Below are positions 45,146 through 54,322 of a DNA stretch of 64,000 nucleotides, piece by piece. The stretch covers positions 186,001-250,000 of the forward strand of contig OW569377.1 in the NCBI GenBank assembly GCA_937625935.1, written 5' to 3'. The notes below the pieces were generated by a model. That model searched no databases, was not told where the DNA came from, and saw nothing but the letters and a program-made list of their open reading frames with translations. The translations under genes and the position numbers were made by a program. The DNA comes from Tetramitus jugosus (Eukaryota > Heterolobosea > Eutetramitea > Acrasida > Vahlkampfiidae). Every line of letters starts with the position of its first letter. The stretch's first letter is position 1.

Positions 45146-46312
45146 ATGTCTGGTGATTCAACAAAATTGGTGAAGGAATACGGCAACAGCCGTTATGCAG
45201 TGTGGACCACTGCACGGAAAGGCTCTGGGCCAAGTGACAGAGAGGTCGTCATTACTGGCAACGGTAATGGTGTCTCTCAGTCATCTCTGGCAAGAAAGAT
45301 AGGAGAGGAGTTTGGTGACTGGCTCAACCGAGTCCAAGTCATCAAGAGGATAGGCCAGCAACGCTTTGTTGCATGGGTGACGGTCAAGGGTGACCGCATC
45401 TATGAGTTTGTTGAGTTCTTCAACAAAGAGAGGAGGACTGGCAACAGCACTGCTGCACCCAAGCGCAGTGTTGATTGCACAAGAAAGGTGGTCGTCCATG
45501 GCATGAAGAACATGTCAGTGGACGACATCAAGAAGCTGCTGGGTCCTGAAAAGGTTGCCAGTGTGCTCAAGAAGCGTGACACTGCATTCGTGGTCATGGG
45601 TGATGAAACCTATGCGCGAGCAGTGCTCAGTGGAGAGAACAAGGTAAAGGCCACGGTCACTCGATACGTCGAGAGACCACATGATCCTCTCAAGGCTGTC
45701 AACAAGAGGTTGACCAAGATGTACGAGGAGCTGCTGACGGTGGTTGACGGACTGCGTCGACAGGTCACAGAACTCACCAAGGAATTAGGAAAGACAAAGG
45801 GTCAAGGGGGTAACAAACCGGTACCAATGCCGGAACAAGAAGTTGCCCAAGCCACTGCTAGGATGGAGACTATTCCTGAGCTAGTGGAGGCAGAAGAACA
45901 GAGGACTGTAGCAACACCACTGCCATCAGTGCCTGTTGTACAGCTCAGTGCTGAGAATCGGCAAATTCTGGAGCAAGTGAATGCCACTTCTCCAGTTTTC
46001 GCCAGAGTGAAAAAGGAAATTGCTGCATTGGCGCTGGCTGCTGCACGCAAAAGGTATGGTTTGACTGAGGACGAACCAGTCATTGTGGATGTGGATGATG
46101 ACTCCGAAAAGGAGATTCAGAGTCCACAACTCAATGACAACAAGAAAAGGAGTGCTAGGGTCACACTGGGTGATCTGATGAGCAACAAGGCCCAAAACAA
46201 GAAAACAACAACAGATGGCTCTGTGTCCATCGACGGTCCTACTACAAGGTTACGCTCTTTGATGAAGGGCATCAACCAAAACACTCTCCAGAGTGATTCT
46301 TCCAACCTGTAG
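45146..46312 (+). CDS. ORF1-like retroelement protein, 388 aa
   Basis: The ATG lies 29 bp inside the element. I recognise no domain with certainty. The first ~185 residues form two similar-sized, charged, possibly RNA-binding units (VIKRIGQQRFVAWVTVKGDR and RKVVVHGMKNMSVDDIKKLL with VLKKRDTAFVVMGDETYARA), which read like RRM-type strands and helices. A likely coiled coil follows (KMYEELLTVVDGLRRQVTEL, about 191-215), then a Gln/Pro/Glu linker and a basic, polar C-terminus. Coiled coil plus RRM-like fold is the layout of LINE ORF1 proteins. The intact frame and GC-richer codon use than its neighbours suggest recent arrival. Confidence 0.75.
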   Translation: MSGDSTKLVKEYGNSRYAVWTTARKGSGPSDREVVITGNGNGVSQSSLARKIGEEFGDWLNRVQVIKRIGQQRFVAWVTVKGDRIYEFVEFFNKERRTGNSTAAPKRSVDCTRKVVVHGMKNMSVDDIKKLLGPEKVASVLKKRDTAFVVMGDETYARAVLSGENKVKATVTRYVERPHDPLKAVNKRLTKMYEELLTVVDGLRRQVTELTKELGKTKGQGGNKPVPMPEQEVAQATARMETIPELVEAEEQRTVATPLPSVPVVQLSAENRQILEQVNATSPVFARVKKEIAALALAAARKRYGLTEDEPVIVDVDDDSEKEIQSPQLNDNKKRSARVTLGDLMSNKAQNKKTTTDGSVSIDGPTTRLRSLMKGINQNTLQSDSSNL

Positions 46313-46341
46313 ATGCACCGTCGGGGACAACAAGAGAAGAA

Positions 46342-46432
46342 GAGTGAATGACGCCCTACGGGTCGTCACTCACAAAACAAGTCAATAAATGAGCAATCGT
46401 GTGCTTGCTGCGCAAGCACACATGGTTGTATG
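46342..46432 (+). repeat. Retroelement 1 3'-UTR hairpins
   Basis: Two palindromes follow the ORF: GTGAATGACGCCC / GGGTCGTCACTCAC around a short loop near 46345-46372, and TGTGCTTG / CAAGCACACA around CTGCG near 46400-46422. The first shares the ATGACGC stem with the 47.4-kb and 35.1-kb copies. They may be recognition structures for the reverse transcriptase. Confidence 0.6.
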
Positions 46433-46445
46433 GAAAAAAAAAAAA

Positions 46446-46461
46446 AAATTTGTAATTTCCG
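46446..46461. repeat. Right target-site duplication of retroelement 1
   Basis: This is an exact second copy of 45101-45116; its first three A bases merge with the poly-A tail. Its last three bases (CCG) are also the first three of the next duplication. Confidence 0.9.
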
Positions 46462-46474
46462 ATACGGCGAAAAT
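46459..46474. repeat. Left target-site duplication of retroelement 2
   Basis: CCGATACGGCGAAAAT is repeated exactly at 47511-47526, directly after the second A-run. Confidence 0.92.
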
Positions 46475-46476
46475 CA

Positions 46477-47370
46477 CGATATGTGCCATCAGTTATCCTC
46501 AAAAGGCTCTACCTTGGTGGTATTACAAACAGGGATCAATTGGTCCTGGACAACAAGCTCAAAAGTCTGAAGGACATCAGAATTGAATTCCCGGGGTGCA
46601 AGATCGGGACAAGATCTCATGAGATGCTGAAAATCATGGTGTCACAAATGAACGGTTGTGAGTGTCAATCACAAAGGGAGGGTCCCTCCAGCAGTAACGC
46701 AGAATCCCTCATGATGGGGGACTCCCGTATCGAGAGCAGAGAGCAGCTACAGTCAATGATGGATCAACAAAGGACCGAAAGAATCTCGGGAATGGGGCTC
46801 TACTGGCTGCAAGCTGATGCAATACGAAGCGGAGCTGACTTCAGCTTTCTGAAGTACCCACACAAGATCAATAGGCAAGTGGAGTGGTTCTATGCTCAAG
46901 TGCGTAGCGGTACTCTTCACACAAAAGAGACAAAGCGCTGTCTATATGGCAAGGATGAAGTGATGGAAAGATGTGAGCGATGTCTCAAAGAGCCAGAGAC
47001 GATACAACACTGTCTCATACGATGTCCAAGGGCCATCGTGCGCCGAAGAAGACTGGCATTGTCAGTAGGTAAAGACCTTGACAAGCTGGGTATTCACCAT
47101 AAACAGCAAATCAATATATGGTTTGATAATGTTGTGTGGAAGGATGGTAAAATCTCTGTGAGAGAAAATCGTAAGACAAGCAAGGAGTTCCTATCTGGTA
47201 TGATGGGGGTTGAAAATGAAGCAGTGGAACAAGTAACAAAAGGTTTGAGGATGAACGGTGTGAAGAAGGTCATGGCGGAAAAGAAAGCGAAATCATTCGT
47301 GAACAGGGTGAAGAGGAGGTGCGTCGACACCCTTCATCGCCTATTCATCTCCCACAAGGAAGACACATAA
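46477..47370 (+). pseudogene. C-terminal end of a non-LTR polymerase ORF (5' truncated)
   Basis: About 296 codons stay open to the stop at 47370. The zf-RVT finger CERCLKEPETIQHCLIRC (C-x2-C-x8-H-x4-C) is typical of the region behind the reverse transcriptase. It is followed by a long basic helical tail (RRRRLALSVGKDLDKLGIH, NIWFDNVVWKDG, FVNRVKRRCVDTLHRLF). The reverse transcriptase and endonuclease domains are missing. The frame is undamaged, so the insertion is probably recent. Confidence 0.85.
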
Positions 47371-47443
47371 CAATGACGCTCTACGAGCGTCATTGTGAGA
47401 AATGAAAAGTAACGGAGGAGATAACGCTCTTCGAGCGTTATCC
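47370..47443 (+). repeat. Retroelement 2 3'-UTR hairpins
   Basis: The palindromes are ACAATGACGCTC-TAC-GAGCGTCATTGT (47371-47397, 12-bp stem) and GATAACGCT-CTTCG-AGCGTTATC (47418-47441, 9-bp stem). A shorter CAACC-GAAA-TGGTTG stem-loop lies directly before the tail. Confidence 0.75.
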
Positions 47444-47510
47444 AGTGTAAATAGTCAGAAAATAAAATCGGAGCAACCGAAATGGTTGTATTAAAAAAAA
47501 AAAAAAAAAA

Positions 47511-47526
47511 CCGATACGGCGAAAAT
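47511..47526. repeat. Right target-site duplication of retroelement 2
   Basis: This is an exact repeat of 46459-46474, following the poly-A. Host sequence resumes after it. Confidence 0.92.
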
Positions 47527-48124
47527 GTCTTCCTGTATTGGCGGCGCCCTCTCGTCAGTGCCTCGACTCTTACTTCTGCAGAGATATTGGTCATACGGCC
47601 TCGAGAAAAGGAATGAATAGACATCAATGAGCCTCGATGATCAGGAAAAGGAGGAAAGATCGTAACGAGTCGGAATTCCAGGAGTAAAATGGAAAGGTTT
47701 TATTGCCCAAAAATCACGGAGAATAGAGTGTATGGACGTTCAAAAATAAGATGGAGGATCGTGGAAACTTCGAAATTCATCTGTTGTAGTGCTGTTGTAG
47801 TAACGAGATGAATGTTGTTCTCTGGAACAACCCAAGGTTCCAAAAGGTGAGCCCATAACCATCCAATCATTTTTTAGGATCTTCAAATTCCAACTTTAAA
47901 AACCCGCAGTAGCGCAACGTTCGAATACAACGAGATCCGATCTGACTTCAAAAAAGTAAAGTTCCTTTATGATCAAGTTGACCATGGTATTTGTGGGTGT
48001 TTATTTGTTTGAAGCGAATCTTTGACTACATAAATCTGTGGTGATCCTCGGCTTTATTTTCACTCTCTACTATTCACAATACAACCAAGAGATCTCACCA
48101 CACATACTCAGTTATACCTGACCC
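47527..48124. other. Intergenic, no gene recognised
   Basis: This host sequence continues from the tRNA-Cys 5' flank after the two insertions. It ends with the promoter and leader of the gene at 48125. I see no protein-like frame. Confidence 0.45.
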
Positions 48125-49966
48125 ATGAAGTATCTTCACTCAGTACTACTCGTCGGTCTTTTGACTGCCTCTATCCTCCTCTTTTCACTTCCCTACCGCT
48201 CCTACGGTGCTCTCAATTGCACAGTCGGATCAGCAGCTTCAAGCCAGAATGGCTCTTTTGTGCTAGAACCAGTCGTTACAGGTATCGACGGTATTACTTT
48301 TATTGAATTTGCCACTCTACCTGGATCCTCTCGCTCCTCCATGTTCATCGGTACTCAAACCGGTGTTATCTACATTGCAAATGTGAATCAGAATAAGAGA
48401 AAGCAGTGGCTGTGCGATCAACACTGTGCCAACACTACCACCAGTAGTACGAACAGTACGGCAGGTCAGCACTTTACTGTTCAGAAATGTAGCAGTAACT
48501 CGACGTTTGTCAATTGTAACTGCACTATTGACTGTAGTCTCTGTAGCAACAGTACACTCGTACAGCCTGTCGTATTCTTGAATATTTCAAGTCAACTCGC
48601 TCCATTTGCTACCAATCAAACAACGGACGAGAAGGGATTGTTGGCTATGGCGTTCCATCCTCAGTTCCACAAGAATGGTCGCTTCTTCCTCTACTATTCC
48701 ATTCCAGCCCAGAGTAACAGCACGGGCAGTGCCATCACGGTTACCAACTCCTCTACGTCTTGCAATGCCACTGCACAGAACCATGTCAATGCTCTGAGAG
48801 AGTTCCTGTTTACTCCAGGTACTTGGTCGTCCATCTTCAATTGCTCCACTAGTTCCCACAACTTTACTGTTGAACAAGTGAGAACACTGCTGTTGACGTC
48901 TCAACCATTCTCAGGCCACAATGGCTTCCAGAATTTGGCCTTCTCCGAAGTGGACGGAAAGCTGTATCTGGCTACTGGTGATGGTGGTAGTGTCAATGAT
49001 CCGTTCAATGCTGCACAGTTCGATGAGAGTGTCCTTGGAAAGATCTTGAGCTTTGATGTCGATGGGATTGAAGAAGGCAGATTCCTCAGTTCTGACACAG
49101 TGCGAGAGAGATCGTGTAATACAGTGGTCCGTACACTTCTCCAAATGCAATTGGCTTGTCCATTCATTGCAAGATTTGTACAACCAGTGTCCAAGGGACT
49201 TCGATTCCCAAGCGGTGTCGATTTCTTCACAGAAGCCGATGCGCAGTCCTCTATTCTCTTTGAACCAGAGGTGGATACCTTTTCAAAGTGCACACAATTC
49301 GGTATGATTCTGGCACAGATTGGTCAATCTGACGCAGGAACACTCCAAATTGTGAACAGTGTGGGAAGCAATATGGGCTGGAGATTCATGGAAGGTTCAA
49401 CCTGTATCAACCAAACTGGTTTGAACGTTTGTGGATCCTCTGCATTCAATGTTACCTTTGATAATAATGGGGAATTCCCATCATCCATCAGCGTGACTCT
49501 ACCAATCGCTGAACTGACTGGCAACTTAAGTTCCGGTGAAGCGCTCATTGGAGGTCACTTGTTCAGATCAGACAGTCTCGGTTGTCAGTTGAAGAACAAG
49601 TACATCTTTGGCAACTTTGATGGACAGTTGTACTTTGTCGATCTCGTGCCATTGATGCAAACTGTGTTCAATTTGACAGACAACTCCACATCCACATCCA
49701 GTGTGCCTTTTCCATTCGTTCAAACATTGAATGAGTTGTGTTCTGTTAATGGTACATCGTCGACCGCATTGAGTGACTTCAGGGACACACTTCTCCAGAT
49801 TCAAACCATTGATATCGGTTCGACCAACAACACATTCTTCACTGCAATTTCTGTGAGTCCAGATGATCAAATCTTTGTTGGAGCTGCAAAACCTACAGGT
49901 TCAGCCACGATTCCATTTATCAAGTCTGGTACCGTTTTCCGTCTGGTAAGTTCCAGTAGTGGCTAA
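48125..49966 (+). CDS. Secreted HHIP-like / glucose-sorbosone dehydrogenase-fold protein
   Basis: The 613-residue protein starts with a signal peptide (hydrophobic about 6-28). The beta-propeller signature of the GSDH/HHIP-like family is visible: EKGLLAMAFHPQFHKNGRF (about 168-187), SGHNGFQNLAF (about 263), KLYLATGDGGSVNDPF (about 279-294) and LGKILSFDVDG. Many N-x-S/T sites and Cys pairs fit an extracellular or lysosomal glycoprotein. There is no C-terminal membrane helix or intron. Enzyme activity is not implied, as many eukaryotic members are not known to be catalytic. Confidence 0.88.
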   Translation: MKYLHSVLLVGLLTASILLFSLPYRSYGALNCTVGSAASSQNGSFVLEPVVTGIDGITFIEFATLPGSSRSSMFIGTQTGVIYIANVNQNKRKQWLCDQHCANTTTSSTNSTAGQHFTVQKCSSNSTFVNCNCTIDCSLCSNSTLVQPVVFLNISSQLAPFATNQTTDEKGLLAMAFHPQFHKNGRFFLYYSIPAQSNSTGSAITVTNSSTSCNATAQNHVNALREFLFTPGTWSSIFNCSTSSHNFTVEQVRTLLLTSQPFSGHNGFQNLAFSEVDGKLYLATGDGGSVNDPFNAAQFDESVLGKILSFDVDGIEEGRFLSSDTVRERSCNTVVRTLLQMQLACPFIARFVQPVSKGLRFPSGVDFFTEADAQSSILFEPEVDTFSKCTQFGMILAQIGQSDAGTLQIVNSVGSNMGWRFMEGSTCINQTGLNVCGSSAFNVTFDNNGEFPSSISVTLPIAELTGNLSSGEALIGGHLFRSDSLGCQLKNKYIFGNFDGQLYFVDLVPLMQTVFNLTDNSTSTSSVPFPFVQTLNELCSVNGTSSTALSDFRDTLLQIQTIDIGSTNNTFFTAISVSPDDQIFVGAAKPTGSATIPFIKSGTVFRLVSSSSG

Positions 49967-50136
49967 TCACGAGAAATGCGAACCTTTGTAAATATGTTGT
50001 AAATACTACTCTCATACAATTGAAATAAAAAGTGGTACAATAATTATTGCTATATAACTAACTGCTGTTGATGTTTTTGTATTATTATTGCTACACAATA
50101 ATCGGCAAGTAATGTGTTGCTGTTACACAGGTGCAC

Positions 50137-51063
50137 TCACTTGTTGGACTTCTCCTTCATTTTAGTAATAATCTGCTTCATTTCCTCTGTGGCGTAGCAC
50201 TGTGCCTGAGCATCAGCCTCTCTGCACAAATGTGCATCCAAATTCGCAATTTGTTGCAGTCTGAGAGACTTGAGACAGGTCTTGACACCCATTTGTGGAT
50301 TCATTGCCATCTTTTCAGCAATTTCGATTGCTCTGCTCTTCACAGACTCCTTTTGAACAGTTTCCAACACCATACCCAACTCCTTTGCTCTATTTCCATC
50401 TACAACATCACCAGTCAACAACAAATAGCTAGCAATCTGATGATTCAACAACATGGGTAACAAATGAGTGCTGCCCATACCAGGATGCAATCCCAATTGT
50501 GTAAAAGTGACGCCCATCTTTGCCTCTGGACAAGTCACTCTCACATCACAAGCCATAGCGATACAAAGACCAGCTCCAATCGCATATCCATTGATAGCTG
50601 CAACAGTAGGCACTTGCAGCTTATGCAACAATGGGGTCAAGAAATAATTGTAAAAAGCAATCATGTGTTGCGTATTGGAGTGCGGCTTGTCATTACATCG
50701 ATCAAGCAAAAATTCCAAGTCACCCCCTGCGCTAAACGCCTTGTCGCCCTCTCCAGTCAAAACTACAGCGGCCAAGGACTCGGAGTTTGCCGCATGATTG
50801 CTCACCAAATCAGCAAACTGCAACGCAAGATCCGTATTGAGTGCATTGAGCTGCTCTGGGCGATTGAACGAGATGATACCAATCGATTTTCCATTCTTGA
50901 GTGACTTGGTCTCCCATTTGATCAGATTGTCACCACCAACCTTCCATTGTTGTTGTTGTTGGTGAGCGTTTCTCACACCACTCAACTGGTGGAAGAGCGA
51001 GGACGTGGTATTCTTCACAATCTGATGGGTGTTTGCTGAGACGAGACGACGAGAGAGAAACAT
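50137..51063 (-). CDS. Enoyl-CoA hydratase/isomerase-like protein, mitochondrial
   Basis: This 308-residue crotonase-fold protein has a probable mitochondrial targeting N-terminus (MFLSRRLVSANTHQIVKNTT) and a polyQ run. The fold motifs are ISFNRPEQLNALN, the oxyanion-hole segment AFSAGGDLEFL and VAAINGYAIGAGLCIAMACD. By manual alignment both hydratase glutamates (Glu144 and Glu164 of the rat enzyme) fall on Phe and Tyr (GVTFTQLGLHPG and ASYLLLTGD). It is therefore unlikely to be a classical hydratase. It lies downstream of the mitochondrial uL22 gene on the same strand. Confidence 0.85.
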   Translation of the reverse strand: MFLSRRLVSANTHQIVKNTTSSLFHQLSGVRNAHQQQQQWKVGGDNLIKWETKSLKNGKSIGIISFNRPEQLNALNTDLALQFADLVSNHAANSESLAAVVLTGEGDKAFSAGGDLEFLLDRCNDKPHSNTQHMIAFYNYFLTPLLHKLQVPTVAAINGYAIGAGLCIAMACDVRVTCPEAKMGVTFTQLGLHPGMGSTHLLPMLLNHQIASYLLLTGDVVDGNRAKELGMVLETVQKESVKSRAIEIAEKMAMNPQMGVKTCLKSLRLQQIANLDAHLCREADAQAQCYATEEMKQIITKMKEKSNK

Positions 51064-51260
51064 ATTGCTGAGTCAGGTAATCTTGCAATGTTGTTCGTTT
51101 GTTGTTTTTGACCAAGACCAAAATCCAAAACCCCTCCCTGATGACCTCCTGGATGACACAGCAAAAGCAATATTTACAACAAAAACTAAAAAACTCATGT
51201 GCGCAGCGTGTGAGTTGATTCAATCCATAAAACGAATAGTGGTTAATATGTGGGGTTGAT

Positions 51261-52187
51261 TTATTGTTTTTCTTCCTTTTGTTCCTGTTGTTGTTGTGGC
51301 TCGGTTTCAGCTTCAGCTTCTGGAGTAGTTGCGGCAGCATCACCATTGGCGGCAGCAGCTGCAGCTTCCTCTTGCTCTCTCATTGCCTCTCTCTGCTTCT
51401 CGTTCGATGCATAAATCTTTTCCCATGTGGCGTTGGTCCAACCATATCTTCCCAAACGTCTCTCATTCTCCTTGTATGGCACTTCGACCAATGTAATATA
51501 AAAGTGAGTGGATTTTCTGGTCATGATACCATGTCTCATTCTTGCATGATAACGAATACGCTTCAAATACTTTCCTCTGCCGACAAATGCCTTCTTGATC
51601 AACAAACGATCCGCATTCAATCCATGGAAATTTTCACAATTGGTCATGCAACCCTTGAGGAACTTGGCCAATGGAACACCAACCTTTCTACCACAGAATT
51701 CCAAATGGTAGAGCGCTTCCTTGGCATTGAGACCACGAATCATGCGAGCAACGTCATTCACCTTTCTGAATCCCTGTCTCAAATCTCTCTGTTCAAATGT
51801 GACACTTGGATAAGATGCCATTTCTTTGGCGTTGTGCTTAGGGAGTTGACTGGCTGTAATTCTTCTCCTTCTGGTGTTCATGCTGTCATCAACAAATGAT
51901 TCGATCACTTCTTCATTTTCAGTGAAATCGGCATCTTGGAACATGGGAGCAGCGGATTGTTGTTGCTTGTTGTGTTGGTTGATGGAGAGTTGACGGATCT
52001 GGTGCTGTATTTGCCATAGTGGGGATGATGATGATGATGTGTTCATGAAGAATGGTTGCATGAGAAATGCTGCATTATTATTTGTTGTTGTTGGTTGGTG
52101 ATGACTTATCAGTGATGCAGTAGTCGTTCTCACGACACCTGACTTGTTGCTATTGACAATGAATTGTTGTGCAGCTTTCCTCAGCAT
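51261..52187 (-). CDS. Mitochondrial large-subunit ribosomal protein uL22
   Basis: A component of the mitoribosome near the polypeptide exit tunnel. The 308-residue protein has a long N-terminal region rich in N, Q and S with a likely targeting peptide (MLRKAAQQFIVNSNKSGVVR). The uL22 domain lies about 135-245 (DVARMIRGLNAKEALYHLEF, IRYHARMRHGIMTRKSTHFY). An Ala/Glu/Gln-rich tail follows. The family in bacteria is about 110 residues, so the ends are lineage extensions. Confidence 0.88.
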   Translation of the reverse strand: MLRKAAQQFIVNSNKSGVVRTTTASLISHHQPTTTNNNAAFLMQPFFMNTSSSSSPLWQIQHQIRQLSINQHNKQQQSAAPMFQDADFTENEEVIESFVDDSMNTRRRRITASQLPKHNAKEMASYPSVTFEQRDLRQGFRKVNDVARMIRGLNAKEALYHLEFCGRKVGVPLAKFLKGCMTNCENFHGLNADRLLIKKAFVGRGKYLKRIRYHARMRHGIMTRKSTHFYITLVEVPYKENERRLGRYGWTNATWEKIYASNEKQREAMREQEEAAAAAANGDAAATTPEAEAETEPQQQQEQKEEKQ

Positions 52188-52371
52188 GATGACAATGTAC
52201 GGAGGGATGGATTTAACAACAAAAAATGTGTGTTGAGATTATTGCGAAAAATGCGTCTTATTCTGTATTTTTGCGACAGTGGGAAATTTGTAAGATTTAT
52301 TGAATGTTCAATATTGTAATGAAGTAGGAGAAAATAATGGTTCATACAACGATAGAGATTGTTGCACCCGT

Positions 52372-53744
52372 TTACTGAGAGGCACAGCTGATTCCTTGAC
52401 CTTCTCCGTGACCCTCATCCTCATCATCGTCATAAGCTTCTCTTCTTGGTCCTCTGTTGGATCTATCAATGGTTTGATCTTCGAGCACAACTTCTTCCAA
52501 CTCTTCTCTGTTGACCTCCAACTTTGCCTTTGGAGGTAGCAGAGTCATCAAACTCTCTGCCAACTTGGCATCGACACGATCAGGGAACTCAACATCAAAC
52601 TTAATGTACAAGTTGCCCTTCTCATATGGATTTCTGTGGTGAGGCATACCTTCACCAGTGATTTGCTTCACTTGATCAGTTCGAATCACCTCTCCTGGCT
52701 TGTTCTTAATCAAAAGTTTCCTCTTGTCCAAGTGCTCGACCACAAATTCGACACCGGTCAACGCCTCGGACAACTTAATCTTCTTTTGAATAATCAGATT
52801 GGCTCCATCTCTGGAGAAAACAGGATGATCCTTCTCGGCCAACACAAAGACGATATCACCTGCTTGTACACCAGGCTTCTCATCTGCCTCGCCCTCGAAC
52901 ACAATCTTTGCCTTGTCGTGCATTCCTCTGTCGATATGTACATCCAAAGTCTTCTTCTCACTGACAACCTTCTTTCCATTGCAAGACTTGCACATGAATT
53001 GCTTGTCCATGATTTTTCCTTCACCAGAGCATTGAGGACATGCCTTGCGCACTTGAGTCATGAAACCAGGTGCTACTTGTCTCATTTCGTTCACAGCACC
53101 CTGACCGTTACATCGTGTGCATGTCTTGACAGCTTCCTTCTTTGTTGCTCCGACTCCATTACAGTCCTTGCACACTCTTGTTCGAGTGACTCTAATCTTT
53201 CTCACAGATCCATTGTACAACTCTTCGAGTGTCACTGGAAGTTCATGTCTCACGGTTTCGGCCTTGACTGGTCCACGTGGTCTACTGGCACTGGATGCCC
53301 TGCCTGTGAACATGTCAAACAAATCGAATCCACCCATTCCTCCCATTCCTCCCATGTTGCCATTCAATCCCTCTTCACCATACTGGTCATAAATCTCTCT
53401 CTTTTCAGAGTCTTTCAACACTTCGTATGCTGATGCAATTTCCTTGAACTATATGTGTGGTAATTGTTGTTTTTTTGGTTTGTTGTTTGAATCATTGTTT
53501 GAATGTGAGTGGTGATAATGATTGTTGTATTATTGATACAATTTGTGATTAGTTTTTTGAAAGTTCAAAAAGGAAGACGCAAAGATGATGATTCACGTTT
53601 CAAACAAAATGTTACCTTTTCTTCTGATGCGTCTGGGTTCAAATCTGGATGATATTGTCTAGCGAGCTTCTTGTAAGCTTTTCTAATGTCTTCGTCAGAG
53701 GCATTTTTTTGCACTCCCAAAAGCTCATAATAATCCTTTCCCAT
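52372..53744 (-). CDS. DnaJ homologue, DNAJA/Ydj1 type, prenylated
   Basis: This is an Hsp70 co-chaperone. Exons 53744-53616 and 53448-52372 (intron GTAACA..TATAG) give 401 residues. The J domain has YHPDLN (HPD at 32-34). A Gly/Met/Phe stretch ([18 protein letters not shown]) follows. Four zinc-binding repeats are seen ([32 protein letters not shown]). The C-terminus is CASQ, a CaaX box expected to be farnesylated as in Ydj1 and DNAJA proteins, giving membrane association. It is divergent with the gene at 54005. Confidence 0.95.
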
Positions 53745-54004
53745 CCCTTGTTGTTTTGTTGTTGTTGGTTACTGTTGTTGTTATTGTTGGTTGGTGATGT
53801 TGTATGGAGGAAGATTGAATTTCGCTCACGCATCAATGGAACCTCGATCGTGTTCGGACTCCACACACTTTCTCATCGAGATTCACCGCTGGACAATTTT
53901 CGCGGACACAACGAGCGGACAAAATTGTTTGATCGGGGTAATGTTTCAGCATGCTGGAAACAAAAACTTTGGGAATAAGGACGCATCGGCACAGATTACT
54001 TTGA

Positions 54005-54322
54005 ATGATGAATAAATTGACAATATTGTGCATAGCTATTGTGGTTCTCTTGTTTGCATGCCTTCCATACATTTCATGCATGAACACTGACGGTGGACTC
54101 AACGTTGACGATTTGCTAAACTTTGATGACAAGCAAACATTTGCTGCTGGTTCGCAGGGCCCAGCGGAGTCATCTGATGATCCTGATCCAAGCCATGCTA
54201 AAACTCTTGCGATCGTTCTAGGAGTCATTGGAGGAATTACATTTGTTGGTTTGGTGTTGATTGTTGTGGGTGCTGTTGGCTACGTCTACGTGAAACAGAG
54301 AACAAGCTATGAAGCTTTGTAA
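54005..54322 (+). CDS. Small type I membrane protein, unknown function
   Basis: This 105-residue protein has a signal peptide (about 1-25, hydrophobic TILCIAIVVLLFACL), a short acidic ectodomain (LNVDDLLNFDD and SSDDPDPSHAK), one membrane helix (about 68-95, rich in G and V) and a short tail KQRTSYEAL. Two ATGs in tandem (54005, 54008) offer equal starts. The tail YEAL resembles a Tyr-based YxxL sorting motif. I do not recognise the family. Confidence 0.65.
   Translation: MMNKLTILCIAIVVLLFACLPYISCMNTDGGLNVDDLLNFDDKQTFAAGSQGPAESSDDPDPSHAKTLAIVLGVIGGITFVGLVLIVVGAVGYVYVKQRTSYEAL

Larger units (their letters stand above)
45117..46445 (+). mobile_element. Retroelement 1: poly-A-tailed, ORF1-only, in the tRNA-Cys 5' flank
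   Basis: This 1.33-kb insertion ends in 15 adenines (46434-46448, shared with the duplication) and is flanked by 16-bp target-site duplications. It holds one intact ORF of 388 codons and a 3' UTR with two hairpins, ending ATGGTTGTATGG before the A-run. No reverse transcriptase is coded. The hallmarks are those of target-primed reverse transcription. It may be a full-length non-autonomous partner of the LINE-type family seen at 46475, or an internally deleted or ORF1-only transcript copy. Its 5' end faces the tRNA gene. Confidence 0.85.
46475..47510 (+). mobile_element. Retroelement 2: 5'-truncated non-LTR (LINE-type) copy
   Basis: A 1.04-kb insertion has 18 adenines at its 3' end (47493-47510) and a 16-bp target-site duplication. 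It starts within a coding frame that has no initiating ATG, which marks 5' truncation. It keeps only the end of the polymerase ORF and the 3' UTR, with its palindromes and the terminal CAACCGAAATGGTTGTATT. Before retroelement 1 arrived its insertion point was about 40-55 bp upstream of the tRNA-Cys gene. Confidence 0.9.

Noticed and set aside
52636-53433. Long plus-strand open frame opposite the DnaJ gene
   Set aside because: It is antisense to the conserved zinc-finger and substrate-binding domains.
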